Source of the DNA: Lachnospiraceae bacterium
GTDB lineage: Bacteria > Bacillota > Clostridia > Lachnospirales > Lachnospiraceae
DNA: 64,000 nt
Assembly (NCBI GenBank): GCA_024405115.1
Contig: JAKSPD010000002.1
Coordinates: 1-64,000, forward strand
Direction: 5' to 3'
The notes below the pieces were generated by a model. It worked only from the letters and a program-made list of their open reading frames with translations, was not told the origin of the DNA and ran no database searches. The position numbers were made by a program, and so were the translations under genes. Below are positions 50,641 to 59,790 of this stretch, piece by piece; position 1 is the stretch's first letter; every line of letters begins with the position of its first letter.

Positions 50641-52647
50641 TCATCTGTAAAACCATATTCCTCCAGAACGTTTTGGGATCTTTACATCATATCCCCTATC
50701 AATCAGAGCTCTTCCCACAACTTCTGTCTTTTCTCCATCCTTTGATATAACATAAGTCTTATCTGGTTTTATTCCCCGCAGATATACCTTATATGTTTCT
50801 TCCGGACATTTTGTGTTCCTTATTACCTGGAAAAAGCCAGAATCACTTTCTGTGTCATGGAACTGCTGGGCAAAATAACAGGTATTTGTCCTGTCAGAAG
50901 GGGAAAGCAGGAAATAATCCCCATTATACATATATGGGAGCGTCTTTTTCCATAAAGGCAGGAAACTCTTAAACCCGCTTATTCCGCGATCATTTTCTTT
51001 GGGATTTTCTTCTCTGTATCTAAGCTGTGACCTTGCACTGTACATGCACATGGAAGGCAAAAGGTCATTATGCAGCATAAAGATGTCAATTACTTTTCTG
51101 TCTTCGGGTATTTCAAGTTTTCTTCCCTCAACAGTATAGTCTCCATTCACATCATCATCAGACTTAATGAAGCTGCCCGAATACACAAGCCACTTATGTG
51201 AAAACTCATTTATCACCTGATGTATCGGATGGTTTCCGTGTCCGAAATCACTCTGATGAAGTGAAACGGATCTGCTTATTGTCTCAATGTCGCAGCGCTT
51301 GCCTCCTGAAGCCACCGAATTAATCCAAAGCCCCGGATTTCTTTCAAGAAGTGTATCCCAGTATCTCAGCAGTCCCTGTATATGCAGGTTCTCATGAATT
51401 CCTTTCCTTTCTTCTTCGTCATTCTGAAGCCACCAGTTCAGTGGTGGAAAATTCATGTCCTGACGATAAATTGTAATACCATATTCCTTAATGACTCTGT
51501 CTATTGTATCTATGAGCCAGTCACAGCAGTCTTTGTTTCCCATGTCCAGAAGGCCCATTTCATCCATTAACCTTCGGCTTGTTCCAACCATTCTTATGTC
51601 ATCAATTACTGAAGTGTCCTTCAGTTTAAGAATCCACTCATCAGGAATTCCATCTGAACAGTACTTAAGTGACACTCTTTCAGGCTCAAACCACAAAAGA
51701 AAGTCCAACCCATTTTCCCTGCACCAGTCTCCTAACGGTTTAAGCCCGTTCGGGAACCTTTTATCATCAGCAGCCCAGTGGCCGGTTATCCTCCAGTTAT
51801 CATCCGGACATGAATACCATCCTGCATCAAGCCATAAAGCATCTGGCAGTGCATTATTCTTTTTAAGGTCTTCGAGCATTTTTAACTGACTCTCTTCTGT
51901 CTCCAGTTCGTTTTCCACGCCACCTTCATGATCGCATGCAAAAGTAATGGGAGGAATAAGCTCCCCGTTTGGACGCGGTATGACATGATCCACCATGAAA
52001 TGACGCCACTTATTTGTTGCTTCTGTTACACCGCCTGAAAAGTCCATTATCAGTATACGGGGAGTACGTACCTTTTCACCGGGTTTCAGCACAAAATGGG
52101 TATACTGCTGCTTCGCCCTGAACCTCGTTCCTTTTTCAGTGTTATCAAAACTGACTTCCCACTGCCCAGGCCAGCCTATGGCAATATTATGCCCGGATCC
52201 AGCATTAAGGACCCTGAAATAAGGTAAAGCGCAGTCGGCTCCCCTGCCACCTACAGGTCTGTACTCAAAATGCCTTGATTCCGCAAGGTCTGCCGTAAAT
52301 TCCTGATAAAGAGTGAAATCGCAGGTATCGCCGTTACTGTATAGTACCTTTGCATCTTTTCCACTTAAAACAAGGTCAGCAGCATATAGTTCTTCAATTA
52401 CTGGTGTGATACATTCTGAAACGTTCTCAATCCATAGTGTCCATTCCTTTGTATCATATTTCGGATACTCAACCAAATGAAACGTCAGTTTAATACCGTA
52501 TTTCGATATCACACCCTCGTATATCTCATGTCCGGGCTTTTCTTCAATTACTTTTAAAGAAGTTCCTTCCGGCATTCCTTCAATTTTTTCTCCACCGATT
52601 AAAAATGAAACCGGAAAGCCCATTCCGCAAAATGAATCAGGAAGCAT
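50641..52647 (-). CDS. Alpha-galactosidase, GH36 family
   Basis: The 668-residue protein is a retaining glycoside hydrolase: LWLDAGWY (about 271-278), LLWFEPERV (about 317-325), the nucleophile Asp397 in IYRQDMNF, ASGGKRCD (about 446-453) and the acid/base Asp467 in HQSDFGHGN. It has no signal peptide, so it acts in the cytoplasm on imported galactosides. It is somewhat shorter at the N-terminus than usual GH36 enzymes (about 720-740). An AGGAG site lies ten bases before the start. It follows the membrane hydrolase gene by 33 bases. Confidence 0.85.
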   Translation of the reverse strand: MLPDSFCGMGFPVSFLIGGEKIEGMPEGTSLKVIEEKPGHEIYEGVISKYGIKLTFHLVEYPKYDTKEWTLWIENVSECITPVIEELYAADLVLSGKDAKVLYSNGDTCDFTLYQEFTADLAESRHFEYRPVGGRGADCALPYFRVLNAGSGHNIAIGWPGQWEVSFDNTEKGTRFRAKQQYTHFVLKPGEKVRTPRILIMDFSGGVTEATNKWRHFMVDHVIPRPNGELIPPITFACDHEGGVENELETEESQLKMLEDLKKNNALPDALWLDAGWYSCPDDNWRITGHWAADDKRFPNGLKPLGDWCRENGLDFLLWFEPERVSLKYCSDGIPDEWILKLKDTSVIDDIRMVGTSRRLMDEMGLLDMGNKDCCDWLIDTIDRVIKEYGITIYRQDMNFPPLNWWLQNDEEERKGIHENLHIQGLLRYWDTLLERNPGLWINSVASGGKRCDIETISRSVSLHQSDFGHGNHPIHQVINEFSHKWLVYSGSFIKSDDDVNGDYTVEGRKLEIPEDRKVIDIFMLHNDLLPSMCMYSARSQLRYREENPKENDRGISGFKSFLPLWKKTLPYMYNGDYFLLSPSDRTNTCYFAQQFHDTESDSGFFQVIRNTKCPEETYKVYLRGIKPDKTYVISKDGEKTEVVGRALIDRGYDVKIPKRSGGIWFYR

Positions 52648-52680
52648 ATGCCACTTATCTCCTGTAACCAGACAATGTTA

Positions 52681-54714
52681 TTACATGATTGCAGAACCGC
52701 CTGTAACGATCCAGCATGCAAGTATTGCTACCGTAAACGCTCCAACGTATACGCTTCCGGTCCTTCTGTATGCATAATTGCATACAACTGAGAATACAAG
52801 TACCTGAGGAACAAATACAATCATGAGCGACATAAACGGTCCTCCAAAGGTCGAACCGAACAGAAGGTCTGCGCCCGGTCCCATGCCTGCAAAGAACGGT
52901 ATATATTCAAGGAAACAGAGAAGCACTATTCCACCGATCATACAGATTGCACTTCTCCACCAGCTGCTGATAAAACCCTTAATGCCCGGAACTGCTGCAC
53001 CGTCATTTTGTGCCTGTGCAAATATCTTTGAGTTATTGAACAGGAAGAAAATAAGGAATACCGGTATATAAACAAGGAACTGAAGTAACCTTTCACATGA
53101 GAAGCCCTTAAAGAACGGCCATATGAACCTGAAGTCAAGCATGAAAAGCTTTTCAGCAATAACACACTGAACATACATGAATGCTGCCATGCAGAATGAA
53201 AGCAGGAGTCCCTTACCCATAAGGCACCAGTCAAGCTTTCCTGCATTTTCTGTTCGTGCAAGTCCAAGGTCAGTGAAATCCTTGGGAGTTCCGGCCTTTT
53301 TTGCCTTCTTCCAGGGAATGAGCGTTGTAATGAGCATTATGATGATGAGAAGCAGGTACCATGAAAGGAATCCATTTCCTATCGTCATTCTGAAAACGGT
53401 CGTATCAGGAAGAGGAAGAAGTCCGTGGCCGAGCTGCGTCATGAAAGGATATGTACATGCAGCAATGAGAACTGTAATAATGGCACCCTTCCACCATTTC
53501 CAACCGGTCTTAACCTCAGAAGCCTTATTAATGACGATCTGAGGCTCAGATACGCCATTAAAGAAGCTTGTGGCAAGAAGTATCTCCATTAAAGCCAGCA
53601 TTGAAGCAATAGCGCTTAAAGCGGCAAAAAGGACAAGCCATTCCTTACCGGCAAATATCTGGTCATCAGGTGAAAGTGAAGTGTTAACACCGATTGCCTC
53701 CTTAAGCCATTCAATGGATGTCTTAATTGCACGGTGATCATGAGTCAAAAGCCTGTGGTTTGTAACCACGAGTTCACGCCTTCTTGCAGTTCCGTCAGCA
53801 AATGAACCGTATGTCTTATTCCACTCTCCCGTTCCTTCTGGAACATTAAGGAATTCGCTTGTGATTGAATCATGGATAACGTCATCATCAACAGTTTTCT
53901 TACTGTAATCCCTGAAGTAGTTGAACTCATCAAACTTTGCAGTCAGGAGAAGCACGTTGTTGAACTTTATGTTTTCTGAGTCATAGGCATTCTTTGTGAA
54001 AAGCTCGCCTGCCTGAAGTATTGTAGCCTTCGGGGCTATCGGTGTTCCCGAATATGCCGCAGATGTTGACCAGCTTGCCCATGTTCCCATTGAGTGACCG
54101 CTTACAGCCATTCTTTGGTTGTCAACGATGTCCATTTCACTGAGATACGCATATGCGGCTATTCCACCCATTGAAGAATCAATGAGTGAGTTTCCTGCAT
54201 CATCCTTTGTGTACCTGTCATTAAAGAAAGACAGATTTGAGAAATTCATCAGGATCTTATATCTGGTCTGTCCTCCGATGGAAACATAAGTCTTATCAGC
54301 TTCTGAATCCATGCCATAGTTTACGGTTACCTTATGATTAACATATCCCCTGTTCACCATGGATATATCCGTGGCACCATGTCCGAATTCATCGATTGCC
54401 ATTACAACCACGCCTCTTCTGGCAAGCTCAAGTGCATAAGCGGCACTTGTCTCATGGTCATTCTGGTAACCGTGTAAAAGCAGCAGGGCCGGAGCCTTAT
54501 TTGAAGCACTTACACCCTTAGGAGTATAGAGCTTATAAACTATGTCTCCTGTCTTTGTCTGGCCGTCCATTGTCTTATACTCAGCCGTAAAGGAACCCAT
54601 TTTGACATCAATGTTTCCGTTATCATGCTGTATGCCATTTGCCACGGCAAGGCATGTGAATGTAATTACAAGAAATGCAATTAAGAAAATAAAATGCTTT
54701 TTTATACCCTTCAT
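52681..54714 (-). CDS. Membrane-anchored alpha/beta hydrolase with multi-pass C-terminal domain
   Basis: The 677-residue protein has an N-terminal transmembrane helix (about 7-27), an extracytoplasmic alpha/beta hydrolase domain (LLLLHGYQND for the oxyanion hole, IDEFGHG, nucleophile elbow GHSMG at about 206-210, catalytic His probably in LLTHDHRA) and, from about 350, seven to nine transmembrane helices. It likely hydrolyses an ester outside the membrane. The membrane domain may serve transport or anchoring; I do not recognise it. It may be co-transcribed with the GH36 gene. Confidence 0.7.
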   Translation of the reverse strand: MKGIKKHFIFLIAFLVITFTCLAVANGIQHDNGNIDVKMGSFTAEYKTMDGQTKTGDIVYKLYTPKGVSASNKAPALLLLHGYQNDHETSAAYALELARRGVVVMAIDEFGHGATDISMVNRGYVNHKVTVNYGMDSEADKTYVSIGGQTRYKILMNFSNLSFFNDRYTKDDAGNSLIDSSMGGIAAYAYLSEMDIVDNQRMAVSGHSMGTWASWSTSAAYSGTPIAPKATILQAGELFTKNAYDSENIKFNNVLLLTAKFDEFNYFRDYSKKTVDDDVIHDSITSEFLNVPEGTGEWNKTYGSFADGTARRRELVVTNHRLLTHDHRAIKTSIEWLKEAIGVNTSLSPDDQIFAGKEWLVLFAALSAIASMLALMEILLATSFFNGVSEPQIVINKASEVKTGWKWWKGAIITVLIAACTYPFMTQLGHGLLPLPDTTVFRMTIGNGFLSWYLLLIIIMLITTLIPWKKAKKAGTPKDFTDLGLARTENAGKLDWCLMGKGLLLSFCMAAFMYVQCVIAEKLFMLDFRFIWPFFKGFSCERLLQFLVYIPVFLIFFLFNNSKIFAQAQNDGAAVPGIKGFISSWWRSAICMIGGIVLLCFLEYIPFFAGMGPGADLLFGSTFGGPFMSLMIVFVPQVLVFSVVCNYAYRRTGSVYVGAFTVAILACWIVTGGSAIM

Positions 54715-54782
54715 TTTTTTATCCTCCTTATGGGAACATTATACAATGACAAAAAGTTTTTGTGAATTATTTCACTAAAAAA

Positions 54783-54800
54783 CCGTCTCATTAGAGACGG
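54783..54800 (-). terminator. Terminator of the triosephosphate-isomerase-like gene
   Basis: CCGTCTC-ATTA-GAGACGG lies 40 bases after the stop at 54840. On the minus strand TTTTTTAG follows. Confidence 0.85.
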
Positions 54801-54839
54801 CCTTTTATGATACCCTGTGTTTAAAGTGTGTTATTAAGA

Positions 54840-55532
54840 TTATCTGCCAAGATCCTTCTTAGCCTTTGCTACAGCTGCAACCATTTCCTCAAGAAGCTCG
54901 TCAGGTCTGTCAGACTTAATGATTCCTGAAGCAGCACCTGCTGCGTCTGATCCGGCCATGATGTAATCATAAACATCCTGTGCCGTTGAAATGCCTGCTG
55001 CGATTTCAGTGATGATGTTCTTATCGATTTCGTTTACAGCCTTAACGGTCTTAGTAACATATTCCATGTCAGGTGATACGCCTGTACCGATAAGCTCTGA
55101 GGGTTCCGGATTCATGATGTCGGGATGAAGGTGTGCCACTGCCATTGCCTCATCTGTTGAATCAGCACATACGAAAGACTTGATTCCGCACTCACGGCAC
55201 CTGTCAATTGCACCCTTAAGGTCTGTAAGTGCAACGGGTCTCTCACAGTGGTTGATGCATGCACCCCATGCGCCTGCTTCCTTTAATGCCTCAGGAATGA
55301 TCTTTCCCATTCCACGTCCTGGTTTCCAGTTGTCAACAGCCTGTGCAATAACGAAAAGATGCGGGCACTCTCTCACGATATCCTTCATGTTCATGAATGA
55401 GGAAATAAAAAGCACGTCAACATCATACTTTACGGACATTGCCTCGCACTTTCTTGCGAATTCCATCTCAGCCTCACCGTAAAGATAGCACTTTACGCCT
55501 GTCTCGAAATAAGGTGTTCTTAACTCTCTCAT
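54840..55532 (-). CDS. Triosephosphate-isomerase-like protein (archaeal-type length)
   Basis: The 230-residue protein keeps the TIM catalytic triad: Lys14 in ETGVKCYLYG, His95 in INHCERP and Glu143 in NPEPSELIGTG; the phosphate loop near the C-terminus is AGSDAAGAASG. It is shorter than bacterial TpiA (about 250) and close to archaeal TIM. Housekeeping TpiA is usually encoded with gap-pgk, so this copy may isomerise another small sugar phosphate, as erythrulose-phosphate isomerases of this fold do. It has its own promoter. Confidence 0.72.
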   Translation of the reverse strand: MRELRTPYFETGVKCYLYGEAEMEFARKCEAMSVKYDVDVLFISSFMNMKDIVRECPHLFVIAQAVDNWKPGRGMGKIIPEALKEAGAWGACINHCERPVALTDLKGAIDRCRECGIKSFVCADSTDEAMAVAHLHPDIMNPEPSELIGTGVSPDMEYVTKTVKAVNEIDKNIITEIAAGISTAQDVYDYIMAGSDAAGAASGIIKSDRPDELLEEMVAAVAKAKKDLGR

Positions 55533-55584
55533 ATATTTGCTCCTTTATATTGATCCTTTCAGATAAAATACCTGCAACCTGTTA

Positions 55585-55593
55585 ATTATAACA
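55585..55593 (-). promoter_or_regulatory. Extended -10 promoter of the TIM-like gene
   Basis: On the minus strand TG-T-TATAAT lies about 53 bases before the start codon. No strong -35 is seen. The gap 55533-55641 holds nothing else. Confidence 0.5.
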
Positions 55594-55641
55594 TATATCA
55601 TGCATTTTTTTAATCGTTGCAAAGTATTTTCAATGGTTTTT

Positions 55642-56841
55642 TTAAGCTTCCATCTCGTTCATTATCTTATCCAGCGTTATCAGGCAGCGCGGAACATGGA
55701 AAGGTCCTTTAAATGTAGAACCCTTGCACGGAGGCTCTGTCGGGAGTCCGTCACGGCGTAGATAGCCGTACCACTCACCATATTCGGGATCAGCGAAGTA
55801 CTCCTTTACATACTCATAAGTTTTAAGGAACCAGTTAAGGTAATATTCGTCCCCTGTATCCCTGTAGAACATAAGTGATGCGATAAGAATCTCATTATGC
55901 GGCCACCAGAGCTTCATATCATGCTCATATGCCTCCGGCGGATAACCCATGCAGTCGATGAAGTAAAGAAGTCCTCCATACTTTTCATCCCATCCGGCCT
56001 CAATGGCATTTCTGTAGATTTGCTGTGCGGTTTCTGAGAGTTCCTTATTTCCTGTATGGTTGGCCTGATTCTGCAGAAACCAGCTTCCCTCAATATCGTG
56101 CCCGGGATTGACTACCCTGCCGGCTACCGTATCTGTCTGAAGTTCACCGTTAAGTCCCACCGTTTCAAGAGTGCACTTTAACTCCGGTTTATAAAAATAC
56201 CTGATTATCTCTTCAGCACATTCCTTAGCCCTCTTTTCGTAAAGTTCCGAATTCTCTGGGTCACAGCGCCGCATGATATCCGAAACGTTAAGATAGATCA
56301 TGGGTGACCCATGGTCACGACTCTGACGTGTCCCGGGTTCTGTCTTTGGAGGCATTCCGACGGGGTCGGCAATTATTCCGTGATTGAGGTTCCACACAAG
56401 TTCATACGCCCAGCGTGCGTTCTTTAGGCATTCCTTATCACCTGTATTGTAATAATACTCCGCATTCGCTATACAGTAAAAGTTTTCTGAATGGCAGTAA
56501 CGGCGCTGCCTTAAGGGCTTTCCGTCACGTGTAACAGTGAAATAAAGCCTGTCTCCGGCATTTTTGTTGTGGCCGTACTTTTCAAGAAAATCAATACAGC
56601 TCTTTGAAGCCGCCAACCACTCATCCTTCTTTCCGTATACAGTGCAGAGATATGCAAAAATCCAGCCGCACCTTCCCTGCATCCATACTGACTTGTCACC
56701 GGAAAAAACATTTCCGGCACGGTCCAGACAAGTGAGCACACCGCCATATTCCTTATCAATGCCATGCTCAAGCCAAAAATCAATGCATCTGTTTAGTTCA
56801 TCCTTCACCCATACATGGGCTTCTGTAAGTCTCTGATCCAT
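55642..56841 (-). CDS. AGE-family epimerase (N-acylglucosamine 2-epimerase-like)
   Basis: The start at 56841 follows AAAGGA inside the end of the nagA-like gene; a longer frame begins at 56865. The 399-residue protein is an (alpha/alpha)6 barrel with AGE motifs WMQGRCGWIFAYLC (about 54-67), HDIEGSWFLQNQA (about 243-255) and LKLWWPHNEILIA (catalytic His, about 325). Such enzymes epimerise C2 of N-acyl-glucosamine or of disaccharides. It is the last gene of the minus-strand operon. Confidence 0.82.
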   Translation of the reverse strand: MDQRLTEAHVWVKDELNRCIDFWLEHGIDKEYGGVLTCLDRAGNVFSGDKSVWMQGRCGWIFAYLCTVYGKKDEWLAASKSCIDFLEKYGHNKNAGDRLYFTVTRDGKPLRQRRYCHSENFYCIANAEYYYNTGDKECLKNARWAYELVWNLNHGIIADPVGMPPKTEPGTRQSRDHGSPMIYLNVSDIMRRCDPENSELYEKRAKECAEEIIRYFYKPELKCTLETVGLNGELQTDTVAGRVVNPGHDIEGSWFLQNQANHTGNKELSETAQQIYRNAIEAGWDEKYGGLLYFIDCMGYPPEAYEHDMKLWWPHNEILIASLMFYRDTGDEYYLNWFLKTYEYVKEYFADPEYGEWYGYLRRDGLPTEPPCKGSTFKGPFHVPRCLITLDKIMNEMEA

Positions 56842-56843
56842 GC

Positions 56844-57977
56844 TCAATCCTTTCTGTTGATACATTTACCGTTTATATATACCGCCTTTACATTGAGTTC
56901 ACTGTCAAGCAGCACGAAGTCAGCTGATTTTCCCTGTTCAAGTGAGCCTATCACCCGGTCACATCCGATGACTTCAGCAGGGGACTTCGTAGCCGCATAT
57001 ACGGCACTCTCTAGCGGTACTCCGAAGCTGACCGCTCGTCTCAGTCCTTCCATGAGATGTATGGATGAACCAGCCAGTGTTTCCTTTCCCATAAGCGTTG
57101 CCTTACCATTACTCATCGTGATTTCAAGTCCGCCCATGTTGTAATCCCCGTCAGGCATTCCGGCACATCTTAAGGAGTCTGAAATAAGTACGACCCTGTC
57201 TCCAAATAATTCAAAGGTAAGCCTGATTACTGACGGATGCACATGATAACCGTCTGTTATAAGTTCGACCGTTGCACCTTCCTCAAGTGCAGCCGGAATC
57301 GGACCAGGTTCACGGTGTGCAATTCCCGGAATACAGTTATATAGGTGGGTAACATGAGAAATGCCGGCTTTGAAAGCTTCTTTCGCTGTTTCATAATCAG
57401 CCGTCGTATGTCCTATAGACACTCTCACGTCCCCGGAAACGGCTTTAACGAATTCCAGCGAGCCATCAAGCTCCGGAGCTACTGAAACGAGCTTTATGAG
57501 CCCTCCAGAGGCCTTCTGGAGCCTTTCAAGCATATGGGCATCAGGGAGATGCAGTGCCCCAGGATTCTGCGCTCCGGCCCTTTGGGGAGAAAGGAATGGT
57601 CCTTCCATATTTACAGCTGCAATTTTAGCACCGTTAACAGGACGTTCAAATTCACGGAATGCCTCCATTGCTTTATTTAAAACATCTTCAGGCACTGTAA
57701 GTGTTGTGGGGCACCAGCTTGTAACGCCGTCATTCGCATAATACTCTGAAAGCCTTGTAAGATTCATGTGCTCCACATCGCTCACATCAGTCTGCAGGGC
57801 ACCATGTGTATGAATGTCAATGAGCCCGGGTATAAGATACATGCCTTCCGCATCAAAAGTGCAATCGTCTTCACAGCATTCTTCTTTAGAAAGCACTTTT
57901 ATGATTTTTTTATCAAAATCAATTCCACCTTCAACAAATTCCTTATTTACGAATACTTTTGCATTAATAATTTTCAT
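56844..57977 (-). CDS. N-acetylglucosamine-6-phosphate deacetylase-like protein (NagA copy 2)
   Basis: The 377-residue amidohydrolase has LIDIHTHGALQ, VNMEGPFLSPQRAGAQ (metal-binding Glu), SIGHTTADYETA and VTHLYNC (metal His) and LISDSLR (catalytic Asp). It is closer to typical NagA than the 11338-12519 product is, for example in the THLYN motif and the EGPFLSP loop. It starts two bases after the amidohydrolase stop and overlaps the AGE ribosome site. A deacetylation step on an imported amino sugar is likely. Confidence 0.82.
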   Translation of the reverse strand: MKIINAKVFVNKEFVEGGIDFDKKIIKVLSKEECCEDDCTFDAEGMYLIPGLIDIHTHGALQTDVSDVEHMNLTRLSEYYANDGVTSWCPTTLTVPEDVLNKAMEAFREFERPVNGAKIAAVNMEGPFLSPQRAGAQNPGALHLPDAHMLERLQKASGGLIKLVSVAPELDGSLEFVKAVSGDVRVSIGHTTADYETAKEAFKAGISHVTHLYNCIPGIAHREPGPIPAALEEGATVELITDGYHVHPSVIRLTFELFGDRVVLISDSLRCAGMPDGDYNMGGLEITMSNGKATLMGKETLAGSSIHLMEGLRRAVSFGVPLESAVYAATKSPAEVIGCDRVIGSLEQGKSADFVLLDSELNVKAVYINGKCINRKD

Positions 57978-57979
57978 AC

Positions 57980-58966
57980 TTATATTCCAAAAACTCCTCT
58001 GGCTGTATTATTAAATACCTGTTCAATGTCCTTTTCCTTCATGTCAAGCATTATGGAAGCCTGATAAAAAGCAAAAAGTGATTCAATGACCGTCTTTTTA
58101 ACCGGGAAATTAACACCCTCAGGCAGCATGTGGGGATAAATCCATTCAAAGAAATCTCCCATATTCACCGGCCGCCCTGCTACCCTGTCTATCGGATAAT
58201 CCGTTCCCCACATGACCTTTTCTGTACCGGCCTGGCGGATCAGTTCAAACATCGTTGCAGGGTCACATATTGCAGCCATATCGTAATAGATGTTCGGTAT
58301 GTCCTTTATTTCACGTATTGACTCAATGGTGGTCCATGAAGCAAACCCCCTTGCACAGTGTGCTAAAATAAGTACCGCATGAGGGTACTTCTTTGTGTGT
58401 TCTTTTATATAAGCCATGTTTACGGGATCCGATAATGCCTTATCCTTAACCATGTGAAGCGTAATAGTCATCTCTCTTTCTTCAGCCACCTGCCATGCCG
58501 CTTCAGGAAGATACCGGCAGATGTCATGCTGTGAAGTTGGCCCTTCCCCACATGAAGTGAGATGATACGGTTTGAAGCCTTTTATCCTATCGCTTACAAT
58601 AAGTGACTCGAGCTTCTCCGGTGTATCGCCCGGGGCAGTATATATGGTGCCAAAACATTCGGGAAGAAGCAAAAGCTGCTTAAACATCCATTCATTGACT
58701 TCTGAAATAAGCTTTTGGTTTTCCTTCATTAATACAGTCGGAAAAGCAAGAAGAAGCGCTGAAACCTTTCTGTTTCCGTAAAGCGCCTTCATGTCCTCAC
58801 GCCATTCCTTTGCTCCGCGGTCACCAAGGTCAGCTATCAAACCTGTCTCCGGCGCCTGTGAAACCTTGCTTAAATGGCAGTGTGCGTCAAAGATTGAGTC
58901 TGGTATGAAGCTGTCAAGCTTCCGTAGTATTTCTCTTTCCTTTTCATCAAAAGATGTGTCAAACAT
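57980..58966 (-). CDS. Amidohydrolase-2 family metal hydrolase (copy 3)
   Basis: The 328-residue protein has IFDAHCHLS, MTITLHMVKDKAL, LILAHCARGF and MWGTDYPI. It belongs to the same family as the two enzymes of the plus-strand operon but is more distant: its N-terminus lacks their W-x-P pattern and the metal motif is HCH. Its position in the Opp/propeller operon suggests it acts on the same class of compound. The substrate is unknown. Confidence 0.78.
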   Translation of the reverse strand: MFDTSFDEKEREILRKLDSFIPDSIFDAHCHLSKVSQAPETGLIADLGDRGAKEWREDMKALYGNRKVSALLLAFPTVLMKENQKLISEVNEWMFKQLLLLPECFGTIYTAPGDTPEKLESLIVSDRIKGFKPYHLTSCGEGPTSQHDICRYLPEAAWQVAEEREMTITLHMVKDKALSDPVNMAYIKEHTKKYPHAVLILAHCARGFASWTTIESIREIKDIPNIYYDMAAICDPATMFELIRQAGTEKVMWGTDYPIDRVAGRPVNMGDFFEWIYPHMLPEGVNFPVKKTVIESLFAFYQASIMLDMKEKDIEQVFNNTARGVFGI

Positions 58967-59002
58967 TCAATATACCTTCTTAAAACGATGATGTATCATT
59001 TT

Positions 59003-59768
59003 TTATCCTTTAACATATCCGAAATCTTCAAAGCCTTCCGTAAAATCTTCAGTGTCAAACTTAAAGGAATAGAGATCGGCATCCTTTAATGACACCTCGA
59101 TTCTTACAGGTTTTCCTGAAAGCTCTGAAACCGGCTTTTCAAACTTTATCTCCCTTTCTACACTGTCGCCATAATGATTGCCTGAGTCATATCCGTCAAT
59201 GAAATTTCCGTCCTCATCAAGGAAACGTATCCTTATGTATGTTCCTCCAGAGGCTTTAAAATTGATTGAGAACTTTCCACCGTCAAATATGACAGGCTTC
59301 GTGATTATCTTTCCTCCCTGATAGTCCGCCCTCCAGGAGAAAAAACCATCAAGCCTGATTGCGTACCTGCAGAGATCTATCGAACTTACCTGATAATTCT
59401 TTCCCATGTACAGTGATATTTCATTAGGTTCACCCGGATACTCTGCCTCCGTTTCTATCATGCCGTAATGAACATAGCCTTCACCGTAGAACCAGTTCCT
59501 GCCATTTTCAGGACCAGGGGTCATACTTTTTAAACTGAGCTCCCCTGTAGTATACCCTGTTCATGAGCCCTTCGGGAATTATCGTAAAATATGTCGAGCA
59601 GCACCCTTCCCAGGGCCTGTCAAGCTTCATTACTACATTCCGGAACTGGGGTTCATGCATCTGAACCCTGACGTTTTCACAGGTATCGATAAGATACTCA
59701 TCCCAGCATACTTCCCTGCGCGTTCCTATGCTAATAGCTTCCATAAACGAAACTTCCTTTATTGTCAA
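59003..59768 (-). pseudogene. Beta-propeller glycosidase-like gene, internally deleted and frameshifted
   Basis: Two overlapping frames match the ends of the intact neighbour at 59791-61284. The first (59508-59768) matches its N-terminus (VQMHEPQFRNVVMKLDRPWEG against VKMHEPRIEEIVFTFDAPWEG). The second (59003-59524) matches its C-terminal 170 residues (TPGPENGRNWFYGEG; YQGGKIITKPVIFDGG). About 245 codons between them are absent, and the junction near 59515-59524 shifts the frame by one. The gene is therefore a remnant of a tandem duplicate. Confidence 0.8.
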
Positions 59769-59790
59769 TATTTAAAACAGGCTTTCAAGT

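Noticed and set aside
57980..58966. Third member of the same close amidohydrolase pair
   Set aside because: It shares the fold motifs but differs in the N-terminus and metal motif spacing, so it is treated as a distant family member, not a recent duplicate.
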